Shown in pieces: positions 6,196 to 13,247 of a DNA stretch of 13,422 nt. The stretch comes from Methanosarcina sp. UBA5. GTDB taxonomy: Archaea; Halobacteriota; Methanosarcinia; Methanosarcinales; Methanosarcinaceae. Location of the stretch: the NCBI RefSeq assembly GCF_002505485.1, contig NZ_DAVG01000104.1, positions 479 through 13,900 of the forward strand, read 5' to 3'. Positions within the stretch are counted from its first letter, which is position 1, and every line of letters begins with the position of its first letter. The translations under genes were made by a program, and so were the position numbers. The notes beneath the pieces are model-generated. The model did no database searches. It was not told the origin of the DNA and saw only the letters and a list, made by a program, of their open reading frames with translations.

Positions 6196-6519
6196 TACTT
6201 ACAGTTTTGTAAATATTCTGTTAAAACACATATTCTCGGGGATAACAAGATACAGTTAAAACCAAAGACGTGGGGTAAACTTCACTTCAAGCAGCGATGT
6301 ATACTTACCTCCGCTATATTATAATATGCTATAAGGTTCTAGGCAATTTAAGTTCCAGAAAAAGTTACAAATAACTTAACTAAATGGACGAAGTCCTAGG
6401 TATACAATATCCCACCACTAATACAGAGCTTCTGTAGTTAATAATGGTCAGCTCCATTACTTCTTAATATGAATTAAAGTTCTGATTCCTGTTAATAGAC
6501 TTCTAGTTCTCATCACTGT
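6196..6519. other. Gap with no supportable gene
   Basis: About 320 bases. On the minus strand there is a TATA-like ATTATAATATA near 6315-6330 followed by GGAGGTAAG at about 6304-6312, but no convincing frame follows. It may be the old promoter-leader of the SDR gene or of a lost gene. A 17-codon plus-strand frame beginning ATGGACGAAG near 6383 has no ribosome-binding site and is not called. Confidence 0.4.
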
Positions 6520-6780
6520 TCAAGGCAAAAAGCTTTTAGACGCTTTTCTGATCCTGGCTCGTTCTACTTTTTGCTTAAGTTCTTCCTTATAAATCAGCTC
6601 ATATTCAGGGGACCGATGATTATCAGGAATAAATATACGAACTGATACACTATCATCTTGTAGAATGTCTTCAGGAATCCCTTCTTCCGCGTCATAAATA
6701 ATAACTTCGCCACATATGGAGGGATTAGGATTTAATATCTTTTCTAGTGCATCTAATCTTTTTTCAATCTTCCCTTTCAT
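6520..6780 (-). CDS. Unrecognised 86-aa protein with N-terminal coiled coil
   Basis: The start chosen is ATG 6780, because GAGGTG lies 4 nt upstream; a TTG start at 6795 would add five residues. Residues 1-15 (MKGKIEKRLDALEKIL) form an amphipathic heptad-like helix. Then come a conserved-looking NPNPSICGEVIIYD segment, an acidic stretch around EEGIPEDIL, a strand SVRIFIP, and a basic C-terminal helix. No family was recognised. The layout resembles small proteins next to DNA-packaging genes in integrated elements, but that is inference from style. It follows a gene remnant (6875-7036) and the gene at 7093-7419 on the same strand. Confidence 0.6.
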   Translation of the reverse strand: MKGKIEKRLDALEKILNPNPSICGEVIIYDAEEGIPEDILQDDSVSVRIFIPDNHRSPEYELIYKEELKQKVERARIRKASKSFLP

Positions 6781-6874
6781 TCTCCACCTCTTCAATACTC
6801 CTTAATCTCTCAATGATTTCGCTTTCAAAATCAACGATTCATCTATAATAATTGCCTTGCGAAATATTTAGGTA

Positions 6875-7036
6875 TCAGAAGCTGAAAGCTAAGTTTCCTT
6901 TTAAGCATTTAAAAGAGGATAGTCCCAAGGATAAAGCCTGCTTCAAAGCTTTAACAGCCTCCCACATACTTTTTAGATTCCTGTCAAGCCCCCCATCTCT
7001 AAGAAAAGCATTTATCTCTGACTCCAAAGACTCTGC
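6875..7036 (-). pseudogene. Remnant of an unrecognised helical protein
   Basis: A minus-strand frame, open for 53 codons between two stops, encodes ESLESEINAFLRDGGLDRNL, then KSMWEAVKALKQALSLGL. It has real-protein character (regular amphipathic helix, ordinary codons), but no ATG start and no ribosome-binding site; only a TTG at 7027 is available. It lies between two small same-strand genes and probably belongs to the same decayed set. Family not recognised. Confidence 0.4.
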
Positions 7037-7092
7037 TTAATAGCTTCAAGCCTGTTTCTTACAGATAATTGTTACCAACTTATAATCCCTAG

Positions 7093-7419
7093 TTATTCTG
7101 CATATTCGGATTGTTCTCCGATATGTAAATTATGAAACTGCTTCCCTCCGTGGTTCCCTGCCTGCATATTTTCCAGAGCTTCAAGTCTGCGCTGAAGTTC
7201 TTCAAGTTCTGAGTCTTTTAGTATTGAGTTTTGAACCTGCAGTGCTTGAATAAAAACCCGCATGTAAGCGAGCTTTACACTGTCGCCTTCTTGTGGCCTG
7301 AAACGTTTGGCTCTAAACCTATTTTGCAGGTGTCCGATTAATTCTGAGTTAGCTTTTAATAGTGATTCACGTGTAAGCAGGTTTGAAGGGCTTATAGCGT
7401 TACTACTAGCGATTTTCAT
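7093..7419 (-). CDS. Unrecognised 108-aa helical protein, possible integrated-element gene
   Basis: The start is ATG 7417-7419 behind AAGGGGAT. The N-terminal half is basic (LQNRFRAKRFRPQEGDSVKL). The middle, YMRVFIQALQVQNSILKD, and SELEELQRRLEALEN form a long amphipathic helix or coiled coil. The C-terminus is His/Gly-rich and probably disordered. No transmembrane segment or enzyme motif. The 'R.R...GD..KL.Y.R....AL.......D.ELE.L..RLE.LE' pattern reminds me of small proteins beside terminase-like genes in proviral remnants; I cannot confirm this. Its start region resembles that of the HTH gene at 13129 (AGAGGGTTCAAATG against AAGGGGATTCAATG), which suggests the two were once in the same gene set. 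Confidence 0.6.
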   Translation of the reverse strand: MKIASSNAISPSNLLTRESLLKANSELIGHLQNRFRAKRFRPQEGDSVKLAYMRVFIQALQVQNSILKDSELEELQRRLEALENMQAGNHGGKQFHNLHIGEQSEYAE

Positions 7420-7480
7420 TGAATCCCCTTATAAGTTATTGTCGCTTATCCGTCGTGTTTATAGTAATACATATTTTCCA

Positions 7481-7492
7481 TAATATATATAG
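7481..7492 (-). promoter_or_regulatory. TATA-like box for the gene at 7419
   Basis: The minus strand reads CTATATATATTA about 62 bp upstream of the ATG; a start near 7457 would give a leader of about 40 nt. Confidence 0.4.
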
Positions 7493-7555
7493 ATTTTTAA
7501 AGAGATATTTTGTAATTTACGTGTATATATAGATACTTCGTTCGTGTATCGTTTT

Positions 7556-7922
7556 ACTTGTCATATCTCTGGTTAATGTATGGTGTGACAAGATAAAAGC
7601 AAGCAGAGAAAATGAACCTAGTAATTAAAATAAATCTATAAAATAATAATATATCATCTCTTGTGCTATATTCAGCATCAATAGACTTGTCTTACTTGTC
7701 TTATCTCACATGCAGAGGGTAAGACTAAAAAAAACAATAACAAGAGCCCTTTGTCTTACCTGTCATAGCTGTCATATCTATTTTTAAGTTACTTGTAGAG
7801 TAATTTAATTTTCAAAAATAGCGGCTTAAAATAATAAGTTAAGTTTTCAAAATAGAAATTAAAATTATTCTTTACATTTACCTCTTGCAATTAGGTAAGA
7901 CAGGTAAGTTGGGTGTGACAAG
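7556..7922. repeat. Iteron-like array of 9-bp repeats, consensus YYTGTCWYA
   Basis: At least nine copies of a 9-mer lie within 370 bp of otherwise empty DNA. Plus-strand copies: 7557 CTTGTCATA; 7686 and 7695 CTTGTCTTA in tandem; 7750 TTTGTCTTA, 7759 CCTGTCATA and 7768 GCTGTCATA in perfect 9-bp register. Minus-strand copies: 7584-7592 and 7914-7922 (both CTTGTCACA), 7896-7904 (CCTGTCTTA), and a weak one near 7718-7726 (TTAGTCTTA). Opposite copies at 7557 and 7584 form a perfect CTTGTCA/TGACAAG inverted pair. The layout resembles plasmid or virus origin iterons, or the multi-site operator of a regulator. No replication protein is visible next to it. Confidence 0.7.
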
Positions 7923-7948
7923 CGCCTCTTGATACCGGAAATACTGCC

Positions 7949-8416
7949 TCAATAGGTAGGAACAATACCCAAGTAATGCAAAACAGCAACAACAAGAGCT
8001 ACAAAACTAAGAATCAGGATAAACCCCGAAATCCGGATATATCTGTACTTAATTTTCATCATTTCCTCGAATTTTTCCTTCGAGTCTCTGGTCGAGTTTA
8101 TATTAATCTCATACCTTTTCCTGGAGAGCACCATTACCGCAAAAATCAAGCTCAGCAACCACAAAACAAGCGGAGCCAGATATATCAAAACCGAATACCC
8201 TTCTGCTCCCTTAATATCTGAAAATGCAATAGCGTGAAAATAAATTCCCTGAAGCAACCCTGTAACGACTACAAACTGTTTTGCCGTATCTTCTACAGCC
8301 GAAATAGATTCCCCAACAAGTTTTTCAGCGTTCTTCTTCCAGAACGGATTGGGGTCAGCGGGAAAGGAAGGAATCTCTTCTTCACCAGCCCCACTTTCAA
8401 TTTTTTCTTCAGTCAT
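7949..8416 (-). CDS. Three-TM membrane protein, third gene of the CHAT operon
   Basis: The start is ATG 8414-8416, overlapping the TGA of the zinc-ribbon gene (ATGA), so translation is coupled; an in-frame ATG at 8431 would add five residues. The 155-aa product has a soluble acidic N-terminus (1-46, with NPFWKKNAEKLVGESISAVE), then TM1 about 47-66, TM2 about 74-98, and TM3 about 129-151. A basic cytosolic-type linker (RKRYEININSTRDSKEKF...) joins TM2 and TM3. No signal peptide or enzyme motif is seen. I recall similar proteins beside CHAT genes, but cannot cite a family. It could be the membrane target or effector of the CHAT protease (inference). A closely similar copy is at 12161-12640; the two lie in 507-bp direct repeats. 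Confidence 0.82.
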   Translation of the reverse strand: MTEEKIESGAGEEEIPSFPADPNPFWKKNAEKLVGESISAVEDTAKQFVVVTGLLQGIYFHAIAFSDIKGAEGYSVLIYLAPLVLWLLSLIFAVMVLSRKRYEININSTRDSKEKFEEMMKIKYRYIRISGFILILSFVALVVAVLHYLGIVPTY

Positions 8417-8470
8417 ACCTTTACTTCCCATTCGAATTTTTTCTTACAATTGGGGCAGGCAAGATCTATA
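7964..8470. repeat. 507-bp direct repeat, copy A
   Basis: It matches 12188-12694 over exactly 507 positions with no net indel, covering nearly all of the three-TM gene and the last 20 codons of the zinc-ribbon gene. Within it, 8028-8175 differs from 12252-12399 at only two of 148 positions, while both ends are clearly more diverged. The repeats flank the CHAT gene. Confidence 0.9.
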
Positions 8471-8622
8471 AACATGCTTTTGGGAGTTTTTCGGCTGAAT
8501 GCTTTTTTAACATCAGAGAGTCCGAAACGTACTGCAACAGTTTCCCCATCTTCAACAATTTTTTCTACATCTGTGTAATATTTGTACCCACATAGAGGGC
8601 ATTTGATGAGTTCAGAAATCAT
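8413..8622 (-). CDS. Four-cysteine zinc-ribbon protein, second gene of the CHAT operon
   Basis: A 69-aa protein starting at ATG 8620-8622, which overlaps the TGA of the CHAT gene by four bases (ATGA). Two CxxC knuckles, CPLC at residues 8-11 and CPNC at 56-59, can hold one zinc ion; the 44 residues between them form a charged, probably beta-rich insert. The ending KKKFEWEVKV is followed at once by the overlapping start of the membrane gene. Its tight coupling to a STAND-protease gene suggests a partner subunit, for example an adaptor, inhibitor or substrate; that is inference. The last 20 codons are repeated at 12637-12696 without the rest of the gene. No known gene name. Confidence 0.82.
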   Translation of the reverse strand: MISELIKCPLCGYKYYTDVEKIVEDGETVAVRFGLSDVKKAFSRKTPKSMFIDLACPNCKKKFEWEVKV

Positions 8623-11600
8623 TCATTCACCAGCCTTTCAAATTCAGCATCAAATTCTTCTTCTCCCATTTTATTTCGTAACCTTGAAAGGGATCTTGCG
8701 GCAATCTCCTCATTAGGCGAATTAAGTTGCTTGAAAATTGAAAAAGAGATTAAATAGTTCCTGAGAGCACTACTACACTCTCCGTTTTCTTCATTTGTCA
8801 TTCCGAGCTGGTGCAGTATAGATGCAATTCCGCTTTTGTCCCTCATCTGTTCAAACGTTTCCAAGGCCTGGTTATATTTTTTCACTGCTTCTTTGTAGTT
8901 ACCCTGCTGCTGATGAATCATTCCAAGCTGGCCTAGTGAACTTGCAATTCCACTTTTATCTCCCAACTCTTCTGCAATTTTCAGAGATTGGTTATACAGT
9001 TTAATGGCTTCTTCATAGTTGCCTTGAACATAATGAATATTTCCGAGATTGTGAAGTGCATCTGAAATTCCACTTTTGTCTCCCAGCTCTTCATTAATTT
9101 TCAGGGCCTGGTTATATTTTTTCACTGCTTCTTCATAGTTGCCCTGAAGGTGATGAGTTATCCCAAGATTCTGCAGTGTTTTTGCAATTCCACTTTTGTC
9201 TTCCAGATCTTCATTAATTTTCAGGGCCTGGTTATATATTTCCAAAGCTTCTTCATAGTTACCCTGGTCCTTATGAATCATTCCAAGCTGGCTTAGTGAA
9301 CTTGCAATTCCCCTTTTTTCTCTCAGTTCTTCGAAAGTTTTCAGGGCCTGGTTATATTTTTTCACTGCTTCTTTGTAGTTGCCCTGAAGATGATGAATCA
9401 TTCCAAGCTGGTGCAGTGTTAATGCAATTCCTTTTTTGTTCCCCGTTTCTTCATATTTATATTTAATGATATTATATATTTTTAATGCTGTGGTTAAGTC
9501 TCCTAGGCGGTGGTAAATAGTCGCAAGTGTATACTCGGTATTTATTTTTGTTTCTCCTGATGTGGTATTGATAGAATCACTTAATAAATCCATTGCAAGT
9601 TTAATATATCCCCAGCGAATCAGGAGGTCTGAAGTATTTTCTACAACTTCGTTTGCACTTTCCCAGTCTTCCGCCTTGAAGTAATAGTCTCGTGCTTTCA
9701 AATATTCCCAGAGGCCTCCGTTTTGAGAAACCAAATTTTCGTAGTATCTAGCAGCCCTGATAAGAAGCTCTTTTTTGTCCAGTCCGTCTGTTTCCAGTTT
9801 TTTGAGTGCAAAATCTTTTACAATTGTGTGTAATGAGTAAACACTCTTGTTGTACTCCTGTTCTTTTGAAACCAGACCCCATTGGAGGAGTTTTTGCAGA
9901 GGTTCTACGACGGAGGGACTTTCATCTTTCTCATCTCCTATAATCCATGACAATGCTTCAACAGAAACTGCTTCTTCATAGACTGAGGCGCAGAGGAGCA
10001 ATTTTTTGGCGTCCTCATCCAGTTTGGAAAAAGATTTATCCAGCAAGGTAAATTCAATAAGATCCTTTTTCAGGGGCAACAGATCAAGCAATAAATCATC
10101 TACTCCCTGAACAGCGGCATGTTTTGCAAACTGGCCTATCGTCCAGGGGTGGCCGCCAATAACATCATATATTTCCTTTTTCTTCTGAATTCCCAGATCT
10201 TCCAGTTCAGTAAAATTGTTCATGAGCCAGTTTGTCTGAGGAAAATGGAGTTCCGGAAGAGAAATGTGTTCGATTCCGGAGGCAAGTCTGCCTTCAAGTG
10301 GATCAAAATCATAACGGGTTGTGATGAGGAATTTTGTGTTTCTGGTTGTGTTGTTAAGGAGGTGCTGGATGAACACTTTAAGTTCAGGGTTTTCTATGTC
10401 GTTTCTTTCTTCATTCAGACAATCTTCAAAGTTATCGAAAATGACCAGGAATCTGATCTGGTTTAGTATGTTTACCAGTAACGAAGTTTTAACTTCAAGA
10501 GGAACCTGCTGGTTCAGGATCTGGTTCAGTTCTGGCCTTCCTTTCATCAGCAAAAAACTATTGAATTTGTTCAGGACATCTTCCGGCCTGGTTGTGGAAG
10601 TAAATTTGATCCCCAGAGTGCCTTCGAAGTAATATCCCATTTTCAACGCAAATCGAGTTGCAAGTACGGTTTTTCCAATCCCGCCGAATCCGTGGGTAAT
10701 TGCAGCCCGTTTTACATCGGACTTGAAGCCTTTTTCAAGCAGCCTGAGTTCTTTTCTCCTGGCAACAAAACCTTTTTCCATAACCTGCAAATCCGGCAGC
10801 ATCATAGGTTTGAAAACGAATTCAGAAGGTTCCGGTCTTAAATTCCCTACATTAACACAGTTGCAGTCTGAAAGATAAAGTACCGGAGTTGCAAAGTCAA
10901 GCCCATTACCGTTTTCTAAGTTCTTCATCACGAGTCTGGCTTCTTTTAAAGCAAGGTCAACAGGTTTTCCGCTTGCAATTGCTCTATAAAAATGGTACGC
11001 AAACTTTGTGGCGACATCATCTAGTACCGAATATTGCATTGCCACAACAGCAGGAATTCCTCTTTTAGAAAGCATGCTTGCCAAGTCACCAAATGCTTTC
11101 TTGTTTGAACCTTTGGCTGACTCACAGGAACTGAGCACTACAAGCCGGATGCCTCGTTCGGAAAAAAGGTCGGAAAGGATTTTGTTGTCAATAAGCCTTG
11201 CTTTCTGGTTTTCGTTTTCAAAAACAAGATGCCCTTTACCATCTATGCTGATCCCGTGGCCTGTGAAATGGATAATATGGTAATCTTGTTCGTTAAGGTA
11301 GCCTTCGACGTTTTCAAAGGTTGCATCTTCAGTAAAATCCACTTTTATTTTCTGATCTCTTTGGAGTTTGTCTACGGCTTCAAGGATAATCTCCTGTTCT
11401 TTTTCCGTGTTCAAAGGAGAAATTCTTGGATCATCAGGACCCGAAATTATTACCAGCATTCTTAGTACTGAGTCAAGAGGTTCCAGTTTTTTCTTCTTCA
11501 CGCTTGTTGGCAGTCTTGAAATCAGAACGTTTCTTCTTCGAATCAGAAAATCTTCGTTGTCGTGCAGGTATTCCCAGGGCAGCGCTGAAATTTCAGGGAC

Positions 11601-11972
11601 ATCTTCACCAAACCTGAGTGAAATCCTGAGTCCACTACCATTTTCCTGAGCTTCCGTTATGGATTTGTTGAAATACTCACTGAGTTGACCGGAAAACACC
11701 TTGCTGTAGAGCATTTTACCAAATTCGATATGTGGCTCTTCTCTATCCTTTTCGTCCAGCGTCCCTGATTTTTCCTTTTGAGTTTCTGGTTTAGGGTTTT
11801 TGGTAACTTTTTCCTCTATACTTTCAAGCATCTGAGAAAGTCTCAGGTCTTGCCTGAGTTCGAAATCATTGCTTGCTACAACATTCCCATCCTCCAAAAT
11901 TGAGGCATGATAAATATAAGAATGGGAGTCGGGGGATCGGGTAATCAGAAAATCGAGAGAAGAGTACTCCAA
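8619..11972 (-). CDS. CHAT protease - STAND (NB-ARC) NTPase - TPR protein
   Basis: A 1117-aa protein. The start is TTG 11970-11972 with GGTGAT at 11978-11983, 5 nt away; there is no ATG before codon 48. Residues about 85-370 are a CHAT caspase-like domain: LPWEYLHD at 131-138, catalytic His239 in HFTGHG, catalytic Cys283 in LSSCESA. Residues about 400-620 are a STAND/NB-ARC ATPase: Walker A GFGGIGKT 428-435 (Lys434), Walker B FLVIFDNFED 508-517 (Asp513), LITTR 549-553, and GGHPW 606-610. A winged-helix-like part follows (about 640-720), then about seven 40-residue TPRs (about 812-1090). In this family TPRs sense a ligand or partner, the ATPase oligomerises, and the CHAT protease is switched on; related proteins act in defence and cell suicide. 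All key residues are intact. It leads a three-gene operon. Substrate and trigger are unknown. Confidence 0.95.
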   Translation of the reverse strand: MEYSSLDFLITRSPDSHSYIYHASILEDGNVVASNDFELRQDLRLSQMLESIEEKVTKNPKPETQKEKSGTLDEKDREEPHIEFGKMLYSKVFSGQLSEYFNKSITEAQENGSGLRISLRFGEDVPEISALPWEYLHDNEDFLIRRRNVLISRLPTSVKKKKLEPLDSVLRMLVIISGPDDPRISPLNTEKEQEIILEAVDKLQRDQKIKVDFTEDATFENVEGYLNEQDYHIIHFTGHGISIDGKGHLVFENENQKARLIDNKILSDLFSERGIRLVVLSSCESAKGSNKKAFGDLASMLSKRGIPAVVAMQYSVLDDVATKFAYHFYRAIASGKPVDLALKEARLVMKNLENGNGLDFATPVLYLSDCNCVNVGNLRPEPSEFVFKPMMLPDLQVMEKGFVARRKELRLLEKGFKSDVKRAAITHGFGGIGKTVLATRFALKMGYYFEGTLGIKFTSTTRPEDVLNKFNSFLLMKGRPELNQILNQQVPLEVKTSLLVNILNQIRFLVIFDNFEDCLNEERNDIENPELKVFIQHLLNNTTRNTKFLITTRYDFDPLEGRLASGIEHISLPELHFPQTNWLMNNFTELEDLGIQKKKEIYDVIGGHPWTIGQFAKHAAVQGVDDLLLDLLPLKKDLIEFTLLDKSFSKLDEDAKKLLLCASVYEEAVSVEALSWIIGDEKDESPSVVEPLQKLLQWGLVSKEQEYNKSVYSLHTIVKDFALKKLETDGLDKKELLIRAARYYENLVSQNGGLWEYLKARDYYFKAEDWESANEVVENTSDLLIRWGYIKLAMDLLSDSINTTSGETKINTEYTLATIYHRLGDLTTALKIYNIIKYKYEETGNKKGIALTLHQLGMIHHLQGNYKEAVKKYNQALKTFEELREKRGIASSLSQLGMIHKDQGNYEEALEIYNQALKINEDLEDKSGIAKTLQNLGITHHLQGNYEEAVKKYNQALKINEELGDKSGISDALHNLGNIHYVQGNYEEAIKLYNQSLKIAEELGDKSGIASSLGQLGMIHQQQGNYKEAVKKYNQALETFEQMRDKSGIASILHQLGMTNEENGECSSALRNYLISFSIFKQLNSPNEEIAARSLSRLRNKMGEEEFDAEFERLVNE
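8824..9423. repeat. Tandem 120-bp TPR-coding repeats
   Basis: The motif GCAATTCC (GAAATTCC once) recurs at 8824, 8944, 9064, 9184, 9304 and 9424, an exact 120-bp step, so each unit encodes one 40-residue TPR inside the CHAT gene. Long stretches such as the CCTGGTTATAT region are nearly identical between units at the DNA level, suggesting recent unit duplication. Confidence 0.92.
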
Positions 11973-12020
11973 AAAAAATCACCGATCACTATTTGGGCTT
12001 CATAATTAATAAATTTAAAG

Positions 12021-12030
12021 TGTATATAAC
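12021..12030 (-). promoter_or_regulatory. TATA box of the CHAT operon
   Basis: The minus strand reads GTTATATACA. Transcription would begin near 11998, some 25 nt before the TTG start and just upstream of the GGTGAT ribosome-binding site. This gives the CHAT operon its own promoter, separate from the membrane gene upstream. Confidence 0.55.
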
Positions 12031-12160
12031 AATAAAAATAATAAAACAGAGTTAAAATTTAAACAAAAACATAAAAATTGTTTTTAAAAGAATTAATATT
12101 CATAAAAAACTAAACTGTTTTAATTAAGACTTATTCACTTGAAGTACAAAATTAATAGCG

Positions 12161-12640
12161 TTAACTTACAACTGTCTTACCACCAAAAATACCCAAGTAA
12201 TGCACAACAGCAACAGCAAGTGCCAAAAAACTAAGGACCAAGAACACACCTGAAATCCGGATATATCTGTACTTAATTTTCACCATTTCCTCGAATTTTT
12301 CCTTCGAGTCTCTGGTCGAGTTTATATTAATCTCATACCTTTTCCTGGAGAGCACTATTACCGCAAAAATCAAGCTCAGCAACCACAAAACAAGCGGAGT
12401 CAGATAAATCAGAACCGAATATCCCTCTGCCTCCCTGATGTCTGAAAATGCAATGGCATGAAAATAAATTCCCTGAAGTAGCCCCGCGACAACAACAAAT
12501 TGTTTTGCCGTATCTTCCACGACCGAAATAGATTCCCCTACCATCTTTTCAGCATTCTTTTTCCAGAAAGGATTGGGCTTGGCTGGGATAAAAGTGATGT
12601 CTTCCTTATCAGCCTCGCTTTCAACTTCTCCCTCAGTCAT
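12161..12640 (-). CDS. Three-TM membrane protein, second copy, upstream of CHAT gene
   Basis: Paralogue of the gene at 7949-8416: 159 aa starting at ATG 12638-12640 (an in-frame ATG at 12655 would add five residues). It has the same plan: acidic N-terminus with KPNPFWKKNAEKMVGESISV, three membrane segments in the same places, and an almost identical RKRYEININSTRDSKEKF linker. The C-terminus differs (FGGKTVVS instead of VPTY), because the direct repeat ends there. The N-terminal 40 codons differ more from copy A than the rest. It has no obvious promoter of its own in the 110 bp before it, and is probably read from the HTH gene upstream. The frame is intact, so both copies may be made. Function unknown; likely the same partner role. 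Confidence 0.82.
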   Translation of the reverse strand: MTEGEVESEADKEDITFIPAKPNPFWKKNAEKMVGESISVVEDTAKQFVVVAGLLQGIYFHAIAFSDIREAEGYSVLIYLTPLVLWLLSLIFAVIVLSRKRYEININSTRDSKEKFEEMVKIKYRYIRISGVFLVLSFLALAVAVVHYLGIFGGKTVVS

Positions 12641-12694
12641 ACCTTTACTTCCCATTCGAATTCTTTTTTACAATTGGGGCAGGAGAGATCTATA
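12188..12694. repeat. 507-bp direct repeat, copy B
   Basis: Partner of 7964-8470 in the same orientation. Together the copies enclose the CHAT gene and most of the zinc-ribbon gene, about 3.7 kb, so recombination between them would delete the CHAT gene and leave a single membrane gene. Confidence 0.9.
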
Positions 12695-12702
12695 CACAGG
12701 TT
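12637..12702 (-). pseudogene. Zinc-ribbon gene, last ~20 codons only
   Basis: The frame reads LCIDLSCPNCKKEFEWEVKV to a TGA that overlaps the membrane-gene ATG, matching the end of the gene at 8413-8622. An in-frame stop at 12703-12705 closes it upstream, so the first CxxC knuckle and 48 residues are missing. It shows that the complete zinc-ribbon/membrane pair was once present here, presumably behind another CHAT gene. Confidence 0.85.
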
Positions 12703-12754
12703 TTAACCGCCTCCTGAACGTTTAAGATATTGACGTTAGTTGGTTGTGGGCCTT

Positions 12755-13129
12755 TCAACTTTCCAAGCTTTCATCCAGGCTGTCCTGAGCTTCGGTAGCT
12801 CCTCTAAGAGCCATGACTACAGCCTTGAAATCTCCGCACCTCTGAGCCTGTTCTGCTATCCTCAAAAACTTGTCTATGATTTCTACTCTTTTGGTAATTG
12901 TGTTAATTTCGGCATCAGCTACCTTTGCCTTTAATTTATCACTTTTTTCGATTGCTTGAATCAATGCTTTTTCGTTTGATTCGAAATAACGGAAAACAGT
13001 TGATACAGTAATAGGAGTTTTCGCTTTTGCTGTCAGAGTTTTCGAAATCTCTTCAAGAGTCTTTCCCGCCCCTTTCAGGTCCTTTGCTCTTGTTTCTAAG
13101 TTATATTTTATGATATGGTTTATTCTCAT
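12755..13129 (-). CDS. Small HTH protein, possibly terminase-small-subunit-like
   Basis: A 124-aa protein starting at ATG 13127-13129 behind AGAGGG. Residues about 17-52 (KDLKGAGKTLEEISKTLTAK, then ITVSTVFRYFES) form a likely helix-turn-helix. The rest is one long charged helical region (KSDKLKAKVADAEIN ... ALRGATEAQDSLDESLES). The shape of an N-terminal HTH plus an oligomerising helical tail is that of phage small terminase subunits, but also of simple regulators; I cannot separate the two. Palindromic TTTCGAAA sites at its promoter suggest it may regulate itself. It lies 115 bp upstream of the membrane gene on the same strand and may share its transcript. Confidence 0.65.
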   Translation of the reverse strand: MRINHIIKYNLETRAKDLKGAGKTLEEISKTLTAKAKTPITVSTVFRYFESNEKALIQAIEKSDKLKAKVADAEINTITKRVEIIDKFLRIAEQAQRCGDFKAVVMALRGATEAQDSLDESLES

Positions 13130-13142
13130 TTGAACCCTCTTA

Positions 13143-13230
13143 TTTCGAAATCTAAAAAGGTTGATTTCTTCTATTTCAGCTATGAAAAAGCCTAGTTACT
13201 GTAAATGAAGTTTCGAAAGCATTTCGAAAC
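13143..13230. promoter_or_regulatory. TTTCGAAA operator sites upstream of the HTH gene
   Basis: Perfect 9-bp arms GTTTCGAAA (13210-13218) and TTTCGAAAC (13222-13230) are separated by GCA, so each arm holds the self-complementary core TTTCGAAA and the two cores are 11 bp apart, one helical turn. A third core is at 13143-13150. The pair sits at the expected transcription start, just downstream of the TATA-like box, where a bound protein would block initiation. Confidence 0.6.
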
Positions 13231-13247
13231 TTTTTATTACTATATTG

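Noticed and set aside
6852..7040. 62-codon plus-strand frame
   Set aside because: The minus strand here has coding-like helical protein sequence; the plus frame has no start signal.
7556..7922. Short repeats considered as CRISPR
   Set aside because: Units are only 9 bp, partly directly adjacent and in both orientations, unlike CRISPR repeats.
8824..9423. Regular repeats that could suggest a CRISPR array
   Set aside because: The 120-bp period is a multiple of three, lies inside the intact CHAT gene and encodes TPR units; there are no unique spacers.
10119..11649. Several plus-strand frames of 60-115 codons
   Set aside because: They are antisense shadows of the CHAT-STAND gene, which has intact motifs in the opposite strand.
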